NCBI GenBank assembly: GCA_023014485.1
Contig: JAJOZX010009074.1
Location: forward strand, 1 to 64,000
Length of the DNA stretch: 64,000 nt
Reading direction: 5' to 3'
From: Bathynomus jamesi
Taxonomy: Eukaryota > Arthropoda > Malacostraca > Isopoda > Cirolanidae
Below the pieces are notes generated by a model. It was not told where the DNA came from. It did not search any database and saw only the letters and a program-made list of their open reading frames with translations. Each line of letters begins with the position of its first letter. Position 1 is the first letter of the stretch. The translations under genes and the position numbers were made by a program. This document shows, piece after piece, positions 21,601 to 34,792 of the stretch.

Positions 21601-24600
21601 CCTGACATGTCGTTGTGAGAAAGACCGAAAAGTTCCTGTTCTGGAAAGGGATTTCCTTAATGACTGATATTTTTTATTTTATTGGATTCAGAATCACAGC
21701 TGATCCCTGAACGGCCAAGCTCTGAAGGGCCACTTCGACCTACAGCCCAAGTTAAGCTAGACTAAAACTTATGGACTTGTAGGTCCTATTAGGTCCTATC
21801 TCAGGGTTGCTGACTCGATGTGGGCCTACCTTAGGCCTCAGTTGCATAAAATTAAGATAAAAAAAAGGGGGCACTATTTATGGGGGTTTTCTAAACCTTG
21901 CAACAACACAACGTGCACCATTGCACGATGCAACAATCTTGTATCTAAACAACCAAACTGAATTGCAAGAGAGCTCTCTATAAGACCACGCCCTGTAAGT
22001 GTCGCATTCAACAAACGAGTAGAAAAGGACGTGCCAGTGCCCCCCAAAAAAATGATGCCACAAGAGTGCCCACAATGATGCTACAAGAGCCCAAAAATGC
22101 TAGCTCTAAATTAAGTGAATTTTTTACTAATCTTACAGTTATAAAATCATACGCATCATTCGAAAGAGGATAGTTACAAGTTTGTACAGGATTGTATAGG
22201 TTTTGACAATACAAGACAAGATAAGATACAAAACAAAATAAAAGTGTTAGTTAAAACTAACCCTTCAAAATGACTGCATGGACTGTGGAACAGCTGCGTT
22301 TCATAACTGAGCAATATTATGAGCATGGAAGAAGTGTAGTTTCAGCTCAAAGATCTTTCAAGACAAATTTTCAGATGTCAAAATCACCTTCTAAGAAAGT
22401 AATCCGTCGGTGTGTCAGAAATTTTTCCCTAACTGGCAGCATTGGAAAAAGAAAACCAACTGGAAGAGTGCGCACAGCAAGGATAGACGAGATCATTAAC
22501 AGAACTCATGAAATTGTACAGGATAATCCTAACATAAGCATCAGACGTGCTTCTCAGCTGTTAGGAGTTGGATATGGAACAACACACCGTATATTCAAGC
22601 AAAATTTAATGCTCTTTCCATATAAAATTCAAACAGTGCAACAACTAAACGATAGAGATTTCGCACGAAGACGACAATTCTGTCAATGGATCCAACAGAA
22701 GGTAAATGACACCACCAATTTTCTAGCAACTTTGATTATGTCAGACGAAGCCCATTTTCACTTGAATGGAACTGTAAACGAACAAAATTGTCGTTTCTGG
22801 GCAACAGAAAATCCACTGAATATTACCGATTCCCGTTGCATAGTCAGCGTGTAACTGTTTGGTGTGGTCTTACTGCATCTCAGATCATAGGCCGTACTTT
22901 TTCGAGGATTCCACCGGAAACACGGTCACTGTAAATGGTGATCGCTACGAAAAAATGTTGACCGATTTCCTTATTCCTAAATTAAGAGATCTTTGTCTAG
23001 AAAACCACTGGTTCCAACAAGACGGAGCTACCTGCCATACCACGAGGAACTGCATGGCAGTTTTGCGTCAAACGTTTCCAGGCGAGTTAATCTCAAGATT
23101 TGGAGACGTTGAATGACCCGCAAGGTCTCCGGATTTTTCTCCCTTAGATTATTATCTCTGGGGATATTTAAAGAGTAGGGTCTACAGAAATAACCCAACG
23201 ACCTTGCAAGAATTGAAGGCCGCCATCACAAATGAGATACAGGCCATACCACCGCACACTCTTGCAAAAGTGATGCAGAACTTACAAGCGAGAACACTGG
23301 AATGCTTGGCAACTAATGGAGCACATTTGAAAGGAGTCAATTTTTAAAAAATAAATATTTCATAATAAACTTGTAACTCTACTCTTTCGAATGATATATA
23401 GTTTTTATGAAAGGAATTAAATATTAAGAATATTTGGCTTTTTTTTATGGGTCCCATTTATCTGGATCACCCAGTATATATACACCTTAACTTAATATAT
23501 ACAAGCAATGCTGCATCAATCAGCTTAGCCATCATATCGCCTTGGGACAACAATGGCTCTTCCTCTTCTAGATTTTCTAACAATGACCAACGAACGTCTC
23601 GAAAAGTGATGATTGGATCCGTAGATAAAGTGGTCACCAAAAAGATAGGAAAAAAGAAAAAGGCTACACAAAAGTATGAGGAATATACAGCACAGATCTT
23701 GAAAGGAAAGTCCAGCGAAACGGGACGAAAGCAGTGAGCCGTTTAAACTTAAGACAAAGCCATTAATTAATCCCGGGCCTTCACAAATGAGAATGCGGTT
23801 GCGGTTGCCAGCAGTGGGTAGAGAATGCGATCGAAGAGGAATATCTGACGCTGCGGCAGCTCTTGCATCTGCTGTTTTTCAAGATTTAAAATTAATTAGT
23901 AGTGAAGATACTTCTTCAATGATCGACAGAAGCAAGATAAGACGAGAAAGGAGCAAGATTAGAAAGATCTCTCTGAAGATACCTCAACTTTCAGTTCAAA
24001 TGATCATGTTATGGGTCTCTACTTTGATGGAAGAAAAGATCGAACAAACGTTATGATAATGAAACGTAGTAAGTATCATTCTAGGATTACTATGGAAGAG
24101 TATATTGTCCTTTTGAAAGAACCAGGCTCAACTTACTTAATGAACTTACTTAACTTTCTTAATAAGCAATAATGAAATCATTTGAAACCAAGAGAGACTA
24201 CAAAACTGAATAAGAAGTTTTCTAAATTATTGTGGTGGGTGGGTATAAGCTCATGGTATATTAGGTTCAGTTATAAATTGGGTAGAAAAATGGTTAGAAG
24301 ACAGAGAACAGAGGGTAATTCTAAATGGTCATGAATCTGGGTGGCAGAAAGTAAAAAGTGGGGTACCACAGGGGTCAGTTTTAGGTCCATTACTCGTTAT
24401 TTTATATCTAAATGATTTAGAGAAAGGAGTAGGTTGTAAAATTTCTAAATTTGCAAATGATACAAAAGTAGTTGCTCCAGTTACAAATATAGAAAATTCT
24501 TATAAACTGCAAAAGGATCTTGATAGATTGGTTGCTTGGGCTAGTAAATGGCAGATGGAATTCAATGTTCAAAAATGCAAAGTCATGCATTTTGATAGAA

Positions 24601-27600
24601 ATAGTGAAAACTTTAGTTATGAGATGCAGGGGAACTGGTTGTAGGATGTTAGACAGGAAAGGGATCTTGGCATTATATTTGGTAGTGATCTCAAATTTTC
24701 TAAGCAGTGCTTAGAGGCTAGAAATAAAGCAAATAAAATGTTTGGTATTATTAAGAGGAATGTTAGTTACAAGAGTAAGGAAGTCATCTGTAAATTATAT
24801 AATTCTTATGTTAGGCCTCACTTAGAATACTACATTCAAGCTTGGTCCCCTCACCTTAGACATGACATTGATAAGCTTGAGGGTGTGCAACGTAGGGCAA
24901 CCAAGCTTATCTCTAACCTAAGAAGATTGGAATACAGGGATAGAGTAAAGGAATTAGGTATGTTTAGTTTTGAGAGACGTTGTATGAGGGGAGGTATGAT
25001 ACAGATGTTCAAAATGTTTCAGTCATAGAGTAGTAGAGTTTTGGAATGACTTGCCATATGAGGTGGTAAACAGTAGCTCATTAGTCAATTTTAAGAAAAA
25101 TTTAGACACTTTCATGAGTGAAAGAGATAGTTTGTAGCTTGTATATAGTGTATATTCTTTGCTTCAGTTATATAGGCTATTATGGAGGTAGTAATTAGTT
25201 GTATATTAATTAGCTGACTTGAGTGTGACATCTTGCAAGATTTTATTATTATTAAAAAATGTAGCTCGTGACTTGGATTACCTCGATAGGCCCGAGTGGC
25301 TACATATTTTCCAACTGAAATATAATGTAATGTAATGTTAGGGTAGAACTCAAAGATCAGCCACCTCCACGTGGTGAGTTCTGGGTAATTTAAGCCGAGA
25401 TATGCATGGCTCGTATCTAGCTTAAATTAACGGAGAGCTGCTCCAATAAACCAATATATTTTAAGCCATGCAGCTATTTTATGAGCTTCTAAAAGAAAAC
25501 TGAATCACTGAATGGCCCTTAACATCAACCAATCAACGAAAGCAATAAAAACTCCTATTTTTTGTTAGTATTTTTCATGAAATGTCAAATTTTCTAAATT
25601 TTTGTGAGGAACTGGAAAAAGTGTATAACAGTAAAGTTAAAGAACATAAATAGAGAAATTAAATGAAACAAAAATAATCTTCCGAGCATAAACACAACGG
25701 AAGATACGTTTAAATCTTTGAATTTTTCCTTAATTTTTTGTGGCACCTAAAAGGCAAAATCTTTGACCTCCTTAGGGCCGGTGAAGTTGATGTCGCAGGT
25801 AGCTAATATTTTGCAGATTTCTTATTGATACCACAGACTAACGTTTGGGTATCCCTACAAAACTGAATTCTGAAAAAAAAATTTTCACGCCACCCTAATG
25901 TGTAATATCTCCGTGGTTGTTCAAGCTGTTTATGAATGGAATCATAAGAGGGATGAAACTGTGACTGCTAGAAAGAGGGAGGAATCTGGTGTGTGATTGG
26001 AATAGGTAGGACCTGTCGAATCTGTTGTATGCGGATGATGCTGTACTACTTACTCAGAGTCAGACCTGGATTACCCAACAGGCAGACTTAGCACGTGCTT
26101 AGGGCACCAGCAAGGCAGGGGCACCAAAAAAAAATGAGAAATTTTTTTGGAAAGAATATGATATTTGATATTTCAAATAAAGTATAGAAGTAGTCATCAT
26201 GGGAAAAATCAAAACAAGAAAATGATGGCAGTGCACCAGAAACAGCACTGAATCCTAGAGACAAATTTCGCGTATCGACTTACTACGCTTTAATTGATAC
26301 ACTTAAAGCTCATATGAAGAGGAGAGGTGAAGTGTACAAAGAAGTATCAAGTAGATTTTCTTTTCTAAACGATTTCGACTTAAATGACGAACAATATTCA
26401 CAAGGTTCCCAAAAGCTAGGTGACTCATACCCTGTTGACTAAATATGAATCTCTGTGGAGAACTACGGCAGTTCCACTGTTATATGCGCTCAAAGTTTAA
26501 TGAAACAGGTAAACGAAATTCAGTCACATTGAGCTTCATGACACCCTAGTGAAAGACAGGATACAATGTGTATTTCCAAATGTAGATATCGCACTACGTA
26601 TTTTTTCAGAATTCAGTTTTGTAGGGATACCCAAAAGTTAGTCTGTGGTATCAATAAGAAATCTGTAAAATATTAGCTACCTGCGACATCAACTTCACCG
26701 GCCCCAAGGAGGTCAAAGGTTTTGCCTTTTAGGTGCCACAAAAAATTAAGGAAAAATTCAAAGATTTAAGCGTATCTTCCGTTGTGTTTATGCTCGGAAG
26801 ATCATTTTCAGACTGGCAGCTGAAAAGAATAAAAAACCCTCAGAGAACAACAATGTGTCAGGACAGACTTGATTCACTTTCCCTACTGTGTATAGAAGCG
26901 GACATGCTTCGTCGAGTCAGCCTCGATGGAATTATCCAGGATTTTGCAATCAGAAAATCTAGAAAGAAGCTATTTTAATTTCAGCATACATGGAAGTTTT
27001 GTTTCATTTCGAAAGATAAAAATTTATTTTACGGTTTAGTGTTGTTTTTATTTTGAATTACATATATATATGGGGGCACCATAATCTTTTCAGTGCTTAG
27101 GGCCTCTAAAGGTTTTAATCCGGCCCTGCTCAGAGTGAGTGTGATATGCAAGAGGTTGTTAAGTGTTTCGTGGCGTTGTGCAAGAGAAGATTGTTGAAGG
27201 GATTATGGGTAATAGCAAGTTATTAACTGTGGAGAGAGAGAGGGAAATTTGGACCGTCATGTGATGTGAACAGTGAAACACAAGGTGGTAGAGTCCTTTA
27301 ACTATCTGAGATGTGTTTTTGAACGAAAGAGGTACGAGTGTATATGAAGCTAATAGTAGAGTAAATGAAGAAAGGTCGTGGGTGCGCTGAAAGCGGTTGT
27401 GAGAAAACGGATACTGGGTAGAGATGCTGTAAGATGCTTACATGAAGGTGTATTTGTACCGACACTTTTGTATGAATGCAAAACTGGCATGGCACGAAAG
27501 GGAGAAGTCAAGTCAAGAGTGAAGGCAGTTGAGATGGATAGTCTGAAAAGTATGTGTGGTGTGCGTCGGAGTAAGTGAGAACTCGTGTGGTTCTGGAAAA

Positions 27601-30600
27601 ATGTGATGTTCTGAAGTCATTGCAAGTGAAAATTGAGGAAAGTGTGTTAAGGTGGTTTGGACATGTTGAAAGAATGGAATACGACAGAGTTGTGAAAAGA
27701 GTGTATAAGAGTGTTTGAGAAGTAGCGAGAAAGGCCGAGAAGATGGATGGACATGGTGAATGATTGCGTAAGTAAGCGCGGACTCGATCTGGGTAATACA
27801 CGAGAAATGAACGCAAGTAGGTGTATGTAAGTTCGGGACTCTCTCTTTTACTTTTAACAAAGCCTGGAGGGTGGAGGCACCACCACGAATAGCGTGCCGC
27901 AGGTATGGAATTTAGCCATGTGGGGAGCGCTGGTCCATCAGGACGCGTCTTGAATGGACCTTTACTTTGTCATTTCTCCTCTTCACTACATTATGTATTT
28001 TATACCCGGGTTGTTCCGCATTCTCACACCAATTTGTTGGGAAATTAAATATTTTGATAATGTATGTAGGCCCTATGTTTTACTGTTGAGAATATGCTTC
28101 TTATTCTAGAGACTAGTAACATATTCAATAACGTAAATGGAGTTCAATTTCTTACCGACATAATTGTTTACACAGAAGATATTGCGCGCTATATAGATAA
28201 ATTAAAAATAAATAAATCTCCAGGTCCAGATCTTTCTTACCGAAAATATTTAAAAGGAGTTAAAAATTTAAATTTTTAATGCTTCTCTTTGGATTTAAAA
28301 TTGGCTGTGATTCTAATCTTTAAAGAAGGGATGATAAGCAACAAACAGGAAATTATAGGCATTTTAGTCTAACTTTTATTATTTAAAAGCTTTTAGAATG
28401 AGTTGTTCGAGATCGTGTGGTCAAGCATCTTGAGGGCAATAATTTTATTGAATAAAATTAGCACTGGTTTCGCAGAAATAAATCTTGTTTATCAAATTTT
28501 TTCGAATTTTCCCATGACGTCATCGGTATTTATGATTGTAATAGAGCGGTAAATATAATATACCGTAGACTCGGGTGAGTTGATATTGCGGGATGAGTTG
28601 ATACGAAATTGCAATATTTTCTACAGAGAGTAATTTTTTTAGGTATTTTTTTATTTGTTTTAAAGCCCCTGAAAGCATCTCAATTCACCCAAGTGTCGGG
28701 AAACATGGCGTATATCCACTTAAAGGGCAAGCCATATCAACTGATCCCGGTAACCGGGTGAGTTGATATGAACTTTAAAATTAAATAATTAAAAAGTATT
28801 AGTGCTCATACATTAATTAGTATATAGCTTGGTAGCTCTTACCATAGGTGATTATATCTATCAAAACAAGATAAATTCTCCTACAGAAATTTTCAACGCA
28901 ATCTGGAAAAAGTAAAATTCCATATCAACTCACCCTAGTTTACGGTATTTAGATTTTCAAAAGTCTTTTGACAAAGCTCCAAATAAATGATTGTTGAAAA
29001 AACTTAAAACTCATAGAACAATGGGTCAGGTTCTTAACTGGAATGATAAATGATTAACTGATGGAAAACAAAGGGTAGTAATAAATGAGGGAGGAGTCAG
29101 GGTACATGCCACATGGGCTAATGTAATTAGCGTTGTTCAGTATGAGTCAGTTTCGGAACTACCATTTTTCGTCTTGATGTCAATTTATTAAGTAAAATTT
29201 CTAAATCATGCGACGGTAGTAAAATCGCGGGTTAGATTACGAGATAAGAGATAATTTGCAGCGTGATCTTAATTTAGTAGAGTTGGGATCTTTTCCGTTC
29301 TACCCCAGCAACAAAAAATGAAATTATATATTATTTTCTACTGTAGTTTTACTTGCTGAATTCAGTAATATATATCTTATTTTGGAGAAATTAATAACAA
29401 AAGAGTTATAGTCCGTTTATTTTATTTAAAAGTAGAGATTGCATTTAAGATTTCAATAAAAATGTCCTTTCCTTTTTATCTTCTCCACAGAAATTCACAT
29501 AAATAAGAAAGAATCTATCATATTTCTAGATGTTCCCCAATGTCTCTCGTTCCTTTGTTTAGCTAAATCAACTGTACGCCCTTGACGATTGGTAGGTTAG
29601 GTCGTGATATTTTCGTTAGTTAGCCTTATAAGGTTAACTAAAGAAGGCTGGGGTAGAACGTTATTTCCTTAACTATGTTTATGAACTCCCATTTATCATC
29701 CATAACAATATCTACAAAAGAGAGAAAAAAAATAAGAATTATAACCTTAACTAATTAAAGCACGAATACTTTCTCCAAAATAAAATATATATTATTGAAT
29801 TCAGCAAGTAAAACTACACTAGAAATTGTTGCTGGGGTAGAACGGAAAAGATCCGTAGAGTTGTTTAATACAGTAAGTGTCAAATGAAACTTAGGATCAC
29901 CCGAAGATCAGGGCCCCCAGCCTTAATTACCAAATGATATCTTCGTTAAAACTAACGAAAATATCACGACTTAACCTAACCAATCGTCAAGGGCGTACGG
30001 TTGACCTAACCGGGCATTCAATTTAATTTATTATTATATTTGGTACTGTAAAGCAAAAAACAAAAATACACGGGGGCCCTGATCTTTAGGTGATCCGAAA
30101 CTTAATGTAGATAAATATAAAGTCATGCATGTACTGTAGGTTATCAGCACAGTGAATTTAATTATGCTGTGAGTAGGGTTGCAAAGGGATAGAAACTTTC
30201 CACGGAAAGTTTCGAGAATTTTTAATGTGTCGGAAATTCAGAAATTTTGAGAATTTTCAATTGCAGGTAATTTTTTAGGTTTATTAGATATATTTTGTCA
30301 GTAAACGATAAAATACAGTATATTTAAGCATTTTTCACCTCCAAAAAAGACGTTCTGCCTTCTTATATCAAGTGTTTTTATTGAGTTCAAGTGAGTTTGC
30401 TAGGAATATACTCGCATATGGCTAAAAATAGGAATTAGAAATCAGTTTGTAGGAAATTTACTTTTTAATATTCACTAACTGGTAAGATTTACTTTCATGA
30501 GGAGTTTCCTTCTTATGAAATAATTGGTGGTTAAAAGAAATTTTAAGGAGTTGTGTTTCCCATTTCAACATCTCCAGTTGCACGTTACTGCCAGATGCCA

Positions 30601-33409
30601 GTATCATACTGAAGTGAATCCTCTACTAACATCACCATCTGCATTTTGAAATGCTTTTCTTGGCTGTATTATTCTACACTTTTCTCAAACAGTTAAATTA
30701 CATGGAGTTTAAATTACATGGAGTTCAAGAATACGCAGCACTGTTCGTTTACTGAAAATTAAAGTCTTTTGAAAATTCCTCAAATTCCCCAAAGTTTCCG
30801 GAAATTTCCAAAATTCTCAACGGAAATTTACCACTCAAAATTCCAGGAATTTTAAAACCCCTAACTATGGGAAATAACGTGTTAAATGAAGTCTCGGAAG
30901 TAAAAGATTTAGGTGTTGTTATAATAACTAAAATTCTCAAAACAATGTTCAGGCGCGAGCGGTAAAACTAATAAAGTATTGCGTTTAATTTTTGTAATTT
31001 TTAATATAAATCTAAAGATATTGGTTTGCCGTTATTAACACAAGTCTACTGTTAGACCTCACTTAGAATACTGTGTACGGCTTTGGTCGCAGTATATAAA
31101 TAAAGATATAAAAATGGTAGAAAGGGGTTCAACGCGGCAAGACAAAAATTTTAAATCGTCACAACGTAAATTGTGAACTTTCGTTTTTACCTAAACGAAA
31201 GGAACATTACGAGAAACAGTTTTAAAATAAGGGTCTAAAGATTTGAGACAAACGTAGAAAGAGGCTTTTTCAACTGTAAGATGGTCGAGAGCATTTCGGT
31301 AAATAGATTTAAAAAGCGTTAGATAAGAATTTTAGTAGCATAAATTTGCATTAGGGGGAGGGTAAACTGGGATATAATTTTATTTTGTAGAGGGAATAGT
31401 TCGATTTTCCTTTTATAAGCGCTGATCGGTTCTGGTTGCAGAGCACTGGGAGTGCTCAGATGATTCCCCACACTGATAGAGACGGGAAGCTTATTAATGG
31501 AAATTCTTGGTAGTCAAAACATTCGAATGGACATAGTCAACTTCAGGGATAGTACTTAGCTAAAGCAGAATTTTTTGTTTCAAAAATGTTTAGCAAAATT
31601 TCGCATAAACCAAGAAAAACACGGCCCGTATTCTCACTGTCTGTGAAATTCTTAAATTCTGGCCAGGTAGAGGTACCTCTGGATCAATGCTTCTTCATTT
31701 AAGTAATTCCTATGCGAAGGAAGCAATATAAATTACGTTATAATAAATCCTTAAAAATCACATACATGAAGTAAACTGTCGTTGGAATTCTTAAATTAGG
31801 GTGTGCTGGCAGCTTACCAGCTGGAGCTGCCTCTAGAGCAGTGCTCCTTTATTTAATTCCAGTACGGAGGATGGCAGTGCAAATAATTAATTTTAAAAAG
31901 TCAGTCTCTCATCACGGTGGCCTTTTGTATTTATTGAAGAAATGATGCAGCAATGAAATGATGACCTCTTATATATAATAAATAAATAAAAAATATATAA
32001 GAAAAAGTGTATGTTGTAAATAGGAGGAGACTGTAGATACCAATCGATCAGGGAAGTACTCCGGAGAGGGGGCCTTAGGCACGAGACAGGGAGTGATGGA
32101 ACTCCCGTTTCTCCTGTCACTGTCCTCCTTAGCTGATCTTTTACCGTGTCTCATCTTCCCTGTGAGCAGTCCAACATGCTCTCAAACACACGCTTCTCCC
32201 TCTATTCTTCACTACATACACTGTACAATGTAGATGCACCTTGTACGCTACATAATCTTTTCAAAATTTAAAAAAATGGCAATCTTTTTAAGAGCTTCAA
32301 AGACCTTTATTTTGGCTCTATGCTTTTTTCTTCTATGTGGTGTTGGGGTGGGGTGGGGGGGTGGGGGATTTTTGTGGGCATTCGCAATTGGCCACTCCTT
32401 CTGCATTAAAAAAATATTACATTAATCAGTCTAGTGTTTCATGCTATCCTTCGTTTCCCATTACCTCCAATATGTAATTGGGTACACGAAATAAGTGTAT
32501 GCGTGGTGTGAGTGAAATCTGAAGCTTCTTTTCCTTAGACTTTTCCTACCACTGGCGTATATAGTGGGGTGGGTGGGGGGGTGGGGGGGGGGGGGGCATG
32601 GAACCATGCCCCCTCCCCTTTGTACATTAAAATAAAAATATGGCTTGATGTATAAAATTTTTAATTCGTTATTAAAATATTAAAATTTGAATCGACTGCT
32701 TGATGTCACATCATAAGCTATGCATAGTATAGCTGATTTTGTGAAATCAAAGTCTCTTATTTGTATTTGGGTTAAATGCGATTTATCTTATTTTAAGTTC
32801 TTTTTTCAACTAAAACTAAATTAGTTTTAGAGCTTTTTCAAGGATCTAATGACTGTCAATGTAATTTGAGTAATATACGAATAAGCGAGACATATTGATC
32901 TCTTATCTCTTTCATGAGCATATTATTCAGGGATATCTACTATACAAGCAGTTGCATATACTAATTTAGCTATTATATCACTACATTCCGCAAATTCCAT
33001 GCAGTTGTTTAAACTTTCTATACAGAGTAAGAATCGCATGTCCATTATAGACACATTTATATTATATACTGTATATCAAATTTTATTTTTTTAAATTGCA
33101 AATAGCTAATGGCAAAATGTGGCCTCTCCCAATTTGGTTAAACTTATATACACACACCACTGTTTCCTACTTTCCTATAAATCTTCTTTCACAACAGTTT
33201 TCTGTCAGTCAGCAGTGGCTGGTGGAGTAGGAGGCGCCTTGTCTCTTCTTTGCTTCACTATACTACTTTTCCTGCGTGAAAGCTTTACACATTTATAACC
33301 AAGCATGGTGTGAGAGCTTTCAGTATTTTTCATTTTCATTTGCTTTTCTTTTTTTTTTTTTTACTACTTTCTTCGGCTAGTCTAGTGTGGATCTTAGGGC
33401 CTTTGTTAG

Positions 33410-33442
<33 letters not shown>

Positions 33443-34350
33443 ATGATTTTATAGTATTTTTTAGCCGAGTAAGTGCAAGGTAAGCTATGATACATAACAT
33501 ATAAGGAAATTAGGTAATTACCAACCATAACCACTTCAGAAATACTTGAAACATTTAAGATAAGAAAATAATTCTTTGCATAGTGTAATTAATGTTTAGT
33601 AGTGTACATAGTACTCAATATTATAAAGGAGAACTAATGAATTTCATTTAATTTTTCAGGGTATGAGAAATCACAATAGGGTTTCGTATCCGCTGCATGT
33701 TGCTGGTCCTTTAGGCTTTTCTTCTTGACTTCCTTGCCCATGTTTGCTCGTTTCAATTATATAATATTATGAAGCTTATCCAGACTCTTCAGTTGAAGTC
33801 GTAAATCTAAAATTTATTTATTTTGTTTATCATAATCATCTAAATTTTATATTCCTAGAATCTTACGAACCAGACACCAGATATTCAAAACAAGATGGAA
33901 GAACGGAAAGTATTATTAGACGGTGTATGCACTTTACCCGCCAATAAATATCTTCTCCAAAATGAATATAAGTAAGAAAAAGGTTCTTTAAATTTACATT
34001 ACGAATGATGAAATAATTTTAAAGTGCTATTTAGCTAAAGCGTCAAACATTTTAAAAATTTTATTCTGTTCTTTGATTACCCATTTATATTCTATTCCTG
34101 TAATGTACCTACAGTTAGTACATCACCCTTAAAAATTGTCCACTCATCGAGGTGGTAGAACGCCGATCCGTTATTCGAAAGTTCCTTCGTGGGTTCTAGT
34201 CTCGGTTCGGACTTGAGATTTCAGAGATCAAGGTGCTTTTGTGGGTCTTCCTTGGTGAGGCAGTGGTTAGGAATAGGATCCCAAGCAAAGGCGTAGGTCT
34301 CCTTCGTTATATGAATTAGGTGTTATGAAGCCCATTAAACAATTCCCGAG

Positions 34351-34384
<34 letters not shown>

Positions 34385-34406
34385 AAAACTTTACATACAT
34401 ATATAT

Positions 34407-34437
<31 letters not shown>

Positions 34438-34741
34438 GCGCCTCGGTGGTGTAGTGGTTAGCGTCGCTGACTACGAATCCATCGGCCCCGGGATCGAGAC
34501 CCGGTGACTGCAGCCGGCGCGCAGCAAAACCCAGCTGTTCATCCTTCCACACAATAAAGAAAGTGGTTGGTAGATAAATGGGGATCCTGGGTGGCCTAGT
34601 GGTTAAGACGTTGGGCTGCTCGTGGGGCGTGGTTCGGATTCTACGTTAAGCTGTAGGTCTAAGGTGGAGTGATAAGCTTGACCTTCGTCAGAATGAACAA
34701 TTCGTGCGGAAGTAAACCAAAGGTTATATATATATATAATT

Positions 34742-34792
<51 letters not shown>

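Larger units (their letters stand above)
20580..25897 (+). mobile_element. 5.3-kb DNA transposon with ~360-bp terminal inverted repeats, unclassified
   Basis: The left end TAGGGCGGAGTGAAAAAACG and right end ...TTTCACGCCACCCTA belong to long inverted repeats (about 20580-20943 and 25537-25897; e.g. CTGCGACATCAACTTCACCGG in inverse at both ends), flanked by perfect 8-bp duplications ATGTGTAA. It interrupts the host LINE between [11 protein letters not shown] and YADD. It carries one gene (21278-24170) that has been split by a mariner. A CR1-like LINE (24200-25260) is also nested in it. A solo copy of the terminal repeat lies at 26600-26810. Confidence 0.85.
19940..28060 (+). mobile_element. Second non-LTR retrotransposon inserted in the CR1, itself interrupted twice
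   Basis: Three pieces belong together. 19940-20571 encodes [44 protein letters not shown] and [14 protein letters not shown] (RT fingers and palm). 25906-26052 continues with VVQAV...ERGR and [10 protein letters not shown] (catalytic YADD). 27137-27840 carries the C-terminal region ([49 protein letters not shown]). Numerous stops make it inactive. The two gaps are the 5.3-kb TIR element and an hAT. Clade is uncertain. Confidence 0.7.
28065..31390 (+). pseudogene. CR1-like LINE RT region (right part of the split copy) with four nested MITE-type insertions
   Basis: Coding blocks in order: [20 protein letters not shown], a stretch with [63 protein letters not shown], and [14 protein letters not shown]. 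These are the RT palm, thumb and C-terminal motifs in order, interrupted by elements at 28563-28945, 29286-29854, 29894-30096 and 30174-30863. Heavy decay. Confidence 0.65.

Noticed and set aside
34438..34511. tRNA gene
   Set aside because: The tRNA-like sequence is part of a repeated dimeric SINE and lacks a clean acceptor stem.
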